This document shows positions 59,601 through 64,000 of a stretch of DNA of 64,000 nucleotides, one piece after another. The notes below the pieces were generated by a model. That model was not told where the DNA came from and did no database searches. It saw only the letters and a list, made by a program, of their open reading frames with translations. The stretch is from positions 4,518,707 through 4,582,706 of the forward strand of contig OZ023182.1 in the NCBI GenBank assembly GCA_963995505.1, read 5' to 3'. The position numbers were made by a program, and so were the translations under genes. Position 1 is the first letter of the stretch, and every line of letters begins with the position of its first letter. The stretch is from Hypericum androsaemum (taxonomy: Eukaryota; Streptophyta; Magnoliopsida; Malpighiales; Hypericaceae).

Positions 59601-60972
59601 CTTAACAAAGGATGCTTTTTGCAATTGAAATTCATTTGGAATGGGCAACGATTTAATCAATAACACTATTTAAACTATGTATAAACGATCGAGTATCTTA
59701 ACAGTATCACGCTGTTAACGAGTTTAAATTCGAAACCTTAGTCAACCGAATCGGTAAATCTCTATCGCTTAGTTGGTAAATTCAAAAATATTTAGTTTAA
59801 TAATACAAAACATATCTGATCGAATATTCAGAATGCAAATCCGTAAAATTTACCTTGCTAAAAATAACTGTGATGGGTGTTCAATCTTTCACTTTCCATT
59901 ACAACCAACATGGAAATTCACCAATGGAACAAATAATCAAACAGAACAGTCCAACCAACCAACCTTCTTCCTTGTTGATGGTGCGGAGTCTAGGGGGAAG
60001 TTTTCTTCCCGAGTTGTATTAATTAGTGACGGTATAAGGTCAGATTATGCGATACACCAGACGTCAAGAGGAGACTTTCTTTCTCGAGGTATTCTTTCCC
60101 TATCACGATTTTTTCTCACAGGGTTTTCTCATGATAGAATTTTGACGAGGCAGGCGGTCGTAACCTCATAAGAGACCGAAAGTGAATCTTGCACTTAATA
60201 AGTTATAATTGGCCATTTTGTCTATACATCTAGAGATTTCTGTCTCTCCACTTTTACCAAAAACTAAAAGCTGGAAAGTGATCAGTTAGTTTGGCCATCG
60301 CCTACTCTCAAAAAAAGTTTGGCCATCGCCCCACTACAGTTGCTCTGTTGAGGCCAGAGGATCTTCTGCTCAAAATTCCATAGTGTGACCAAGGTAGCAG
60401 GTTCGCCACGTTTCCAATTTATGTAGAAATGGATACATTGGACATATAATTCCTTACTAAATATTAAGCTTTTAATTATTTCCGACAACGAGAGAACCAA
60501 TTTGTTTGTCAATTCATTATATAGATAGCCCGTACACACTCAAACAAACAATATAAGATATCACCGTCACATTACAAAGGCGATGTTCTAACCTACGAGC
60601 TAAGCGAACTTATCTAATAGAAATTGTACATGCATAAAAATTTAATAAACTATTCTAATCTTAGCTATTAATTTTTTTATTAGTTATTCATAATTAATAT
60701 GATTTAGAGAAAAAAAAAGTATGTATTTGTCGAATGGCTAGCAAAATAAAAGCAAGGAAAATAGAAAAATTAGAATTGATCAAAACAACCAAAAAAAGAA
60801 AAGCACAAGTACATAACCAAGGCGATCGAGCTAGATTAATCATTAATTAGTTCAACAACCAAAAAAACCCTAAATTAACCAAAATACTAAACAATTAGGG
60901 GAAAAGTGATCAGCTTTCATCAGTACTACTAGAGCTAAATTAGCCTAGCTAATTAATTATTAATAACAAACT
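56676..60972. other. Long AT-rich intergenic region with repeats
   Basis: No gene supported. A (CT)n run lies at about 57064-57082 and an ATGTCAAATGGCATG repeat cluster at 57590-57800. Short frames at 58267-58690 and 59773-60171 have no recognisable domain. The segment near 60972 is the 3' UTR of the DUF1677 gene. Confidence 0.45.
57590..57800. repeat. Tandem GTTATGTCAAATGGCATGYCC repeat cluster
   Basis: About eight imperfect units of roughly 20-24 bp carrying (A)AATGGCATG(C/T)C. A related cluster with AAATGGTATGTCC lies at about 63160-63440. Confidence 0.8.
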
Positions 60973-61374
60973 TTACCTTTGACCTTGACCACTACTCCCT
61001 TCTTCTTCTTCCTCCTCCTCCTCCATGCACGAGGGGAACACCGACCCGGACTTCTTCCTCCGGGGAGAGTCCAGCCCTCTCTTGAACAGAATCTTCCAGG
61101 CGGTGATCAGCCGGTCCTCCGACGAGACGGTCGACGGCCGGTCCCTCTTAAACTGCTGGCAGAATCCCATGTGGCGTTTGAGGGCCTCCTCGGCGCCGAT
61201 GTTGTCCCTCTTCGACCTGTCCTTGACGGCCTCCGCGCACAGCCCGCAGATCCACCTACCACCGTGCCGCTCCTTCACGCGCTCCACGTACGCGCGCGTG
61301 CACTCCTCCGTCAGCCCGCAGCACTTGCACCTTGCCACGTGGTGCTCCTCCCCCGCCGTCGCCGGCTGATCCAT
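60973..61374 (-). CDS. DUF1677 family protein
   Basis: Intronless, 133 residues from the Met at 61374 (MDQPATAGEEHHVARC). The frame is open further upstream to 61530, but those residues look like untranslated sequence. The DUF1677 core has the cysteine pattern CKCCGLTEECTRAYVERVKE...GRWICGLCAEAVKD, probably a zinc-binding fold, followed by a conserved EEALKRHMGFCQQF segment. A basic region (SPRRKKSGSVF) and a Glu-rich C-terminus ((E)9, encoded by TCC/TTC repeats at about 61000-61024) follow. The family is plant-specific and mostly uncharacterised, so no function is assigned beyond the family. Confidence 0.88.
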   Translation of the reverse strand: MDQPATAGEEHHVARCKCCGLTEECTRAYVERVKERHGGRWICGLCAEAVKDRSKRDNIGAEEALKRHMGFCQQFKRDRPSTVSSEDRLITAWKILFKRGLDSPRRKKSGSVFPSCMEEEEEEEEGSSGQGQR

Positions 61375-64000
61375 CTTTATAAGAAGGGTAATGGAACGCA
61401 AAGGGAAGCGGTTTTTTTTGGGGAGAGGAATAGAGGGAGGAGGAGTGTTATGGTTCGGTAGTAAATGAGAAGGTGTAAATATGGAGGGGTTACCGTTTTT
61501 TGTTCCTGCTTCCTTTTTCTCGAAATTCAAAAGTTGGGAATTTAATCCGCAACGTTTTTATTTTGGATTCTTGAATATATTCTCTTACCTGAATCGTATC
61601 CCTAAAAATGGAAGGACCTTTTGAAGAAATATTTGGTGGTGTTTATATAGATAGGTTGTGTGGATAGTTTAAGAGATGTCGAGTTTGAAGAAAAAAATGT
61701 GTAAAATATTTGTTGTATTTAAAATTTTTGCGTGTGAAATTATCTAATTACTGTAATTATATATGGAATTGGAAATTATATAACGTCATACCGTGGAAGA
61801 CTGAGAGTTGATTTTTTTTAGGGGTAAGACAGAGAGTTGATTTTTGGTATAAATACATTTGTTGAAGTAAGACTACTTTTATAAATGACCAAACAAGGCT
61901 GGTCATGAATAAGATAAAAGACAAAAATTAAAAAATAAATTGAAAACGAAAAAAGGTACCGGGAACAGATTCGGTCTTGGATGTGTAAAGTGAACCAGGA
62001 CGGCAGGACTAACTTGGATAAAAGAAGAGCCATTAGATTAATTTTTTTTAAATTATGTACAAGATCCAATGGCCAATATTAGAACATGGTAATTTGGTAC
62101 TTTTACTTCAATTCTTTCCCTATCTCTCTCCTCCATCACTCTTTCAATCTCTCTTCCCACAACAATGCCCCACCTCTCTCCATCTCTCTCTCTCTCAATT
62201 GAAAAAAAACCTAAATCTCTATTGATTGTTCACCAAATCAACAATAACAAATCAGCGGGGCGGGGACGAGTCTAGGGTTTCACTTATAAGGGACAGGGCC
62301 GATTCAGATCTTCCTCTCCGGCTTACCGAGGCCGAGTCGGATCTACTCTAGAGATCTTCCTCTCTGGCTGCTCATCCAACCACTCCATTACTACGCGACA
62401 TCGATTTTGTAGCTCTCGACTCCGTTCATTTTGTGGCTCTCGATTCCGTTCATTTTGTTGTTCTTGCTGATTTGAGTGTATTAATTTTTTTGTCAATATG
62501 GTAATTACAGATTGTTGCAAATTGGTTGGTTTTGCGTGGCGTCGATTTTGTCAATATTGTAATTACAGATTATTGCAAATTGTTGTACTTACAGATTGGT
62601 GCCTTCATGCTGTAGGTCTATGAGTTACTTATAGTTCATTGAACATTTTCTGATCCGAATAAGCTCAAAACATTACTGTACTACATCTCAACTTGTTTGG
62701 AATTTGCAAATTTGATGAACTTGTTTGATTTTGGATGTTTAATTTTGTAAATGTTTAGAATTTTGTTGTGTAAAAATATTGGCTACTCAATTGAAAGTAA
62801 AATGGATGGAGAAGTAGTTGCTGCTACTTCATTTTTGTCTAATTTGTATACTGCAAATTGTGTTTATATATCGAATAGTTTATCATATTATGATACAATA
62901 GTTTATTATATTATGATACAATGGTTTATTATGTTATGATACAATAGTTTGCATAGTTACGATACAATTATTTATCATATTATGATACATTTATTTGCAC
63001 AATTACGATACAATGTGGTATTATGTTATGATACAATAGTTTGCACACTTACGATACTATGGTTTATCATGTTCTGATAAAATTATTTGTTATGTCACAA
63101 TCAAAAAGTTTGATTGACTATGATCGAATGGTTGCAAAGTTATGATAAAATGGTTCGTCACGTTGTGTTCAAATGGTATGTCCAATTATATTGAATGATA
63201 TACTAAAATATGTATAATAACTTAAATAATATTTAGAATAAAAATTAAATAATATCGAATGGTATGTCCAGCTATGTCAAATGGTATACCCGGTTATGTC
63301 AAATGGTATGTCATGTTGAATAATTAATTTGATATATCAATTGTGATTTTTTCAGATGAATTTAATCGAAGATATGTTAAAATAGTATGTCCGATTATAT
63401 CAAATGGTATACTCAATTATATCAAATTATATATCCGGTTATTAAAAATACTTATAATAAGAAAGTTAACTAATTAATTAAACAATATTTCTATAAAAAC
63501 AATTTAAGATCCAATCCCAAATACCAAAATGGGATGAAATGCGTGTATACCAACTCCCAACCAAAAAAGGACGTGAGTGTCCCCAAGCACTACAACTCTC
63601 CTTTATTTTTTTCTCTTGTGATTGACAATTAATGATAATAATAGCCATGTCCCTAGTCATCCAGAACTGTACTGGATATGCTTTTCAGGACTGAATCAAG
63701 TCCCCCCTGACACCACCTATGTGACCAACCCCACTAATCACTTTTTTTTGCTTTGTTTAATCTTATCGAATGATACATAGTATAATATTATTCGATAAAA
63801 ATAAAAAATTTTAATTTTAATTTTCTATAAATTGAGTCCAATTGTTTTCAAGTTATATTTTCAAATTCTCTATAATTTAGCTCAATATTGGCAATTGATA
63901 ATTTTTAATTCTCTATAAATTGAGCTTAATTTTTCAATTCTCTATAAAAATTAGTATAGATAATGCTACTAAAATTATCTATCAATTAAATATGTAATTT
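61375..64000. other. DUF1677 promoter and repeat-rich AT spacer to the window end
   Basis: No gene supported. Contains CT-rich tracts at about 62120-62200 and repeated TTATGATACAATRGTTT units at about 62880-63080. The AAATGGTATGTCC cluster is at about 63160-63440. Confidence 0.45.
62880..63440. repeat. Tandem-like TATGATACAATGGTTTA and AAATGGTATGTCC units
   Basis: The first part repeats (T)TATGATACAATRGTTTRY about eight times. The second part repeats GTCAAATGGTATGTC(C/A) several times and is related to the cluster at 57590-57800. Confidence 0.75.

Noticed and set aside
60979..61461. Plus-strand frame of 160 codons opposite the DUF1677 gene
   Set aside because: Antisense shadow of a GC-rich coding region; the minus-strand frame holds the family motif.
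1..64000. CRISPR arrays, bacterial operons, riboswitches, rRNA or tRNA genes
   Set aside because: No repeat-spacer arrays, no ribosome-binding-site-led operons and no tRNA cloverleaf or rRNA core sequence noticed. The only tRNA-related match is the retrotransposon primer-binding site.

Overview
This is plant nuclear DNA, almost certainly from a eudicot. The genes are split by many GT-AG introns, the spacers are AT-rich, several transposon families are nested in them, and the genes are plant-specific ones: class XI myosin, an OXS3-like protein, a GH9 cellulase, a chalcone-isomerase-fold fatty-acid-binding protein, a RIPK-like receptor kinase, a COPT copper transporter and a DUF1677 protein. 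Eight conserved host genes can be read. Exon junctions were placed by hand from splice signals, and phases add up for every multi-exon gene.

Layout. 1-5416 (+): 3' part of a class XI myosin gene (cargo-binding tail), cut by the window edge. 6223-7162 (-): OXS3-like gene, convergent with the myosin. 8273-13538: a long-TIR DNA transposon split by a 5'-truncated LINE (8367-12139). 15699-18293 (-): secreted GH9 endo-beta-1,4-glucanase, 8 exons. 18965-27596 (-): 8.6-kb Ty1/copia retrotransposon with both LTRs, PBS, PPT and a target duplication, but five in-frame stops. 28647-31059 (-): FAP2-like gene, 10 exons. 33537-35016 (-): mitochondrial ribosomal protein uL24, 5 exons. 35454-45459: a 10-kb Mutator-like element (MULE). 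47646-49390: a second TIR element of the 8273 family, holding a piece of a tandem CCCH zinc-finger gene. About 52340-52760: a ribosomal protein L12 fragment beside a third relic of that family. 53366-55069 (+): RIPK-like cytoplasmic kinase, 5 exons. 55424-55861 (-): COPT5-like copper transporter. 60973-61374 (-): DUF1677 protein. The rest is AT-rich spacer with dispersed and tandem repeats.

The most unusual object is the MULE. Besides a decayed MURA-type transposase (catalytic domain, SWIM and CCHC zinc fingers) it carries a plant mobile domain (PMD) gene and a third gene. The third gene encodes two tandem modules that resemble the OB-fold region (DUF4539) of HROB, the MCM8-MCM9 partner in homologous recombination. 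The two modules share the same exon layout, which points to exon-by-exon duplication. I know of MULEs with PMD genes but of none with an HROB-like gene.

The host genes are functionally unrelated single genes and do not form a cluster or pathway. The transposons account for most of the remaining structure, and their broken frames are mostly explained by C-to-T type nonsense changes.
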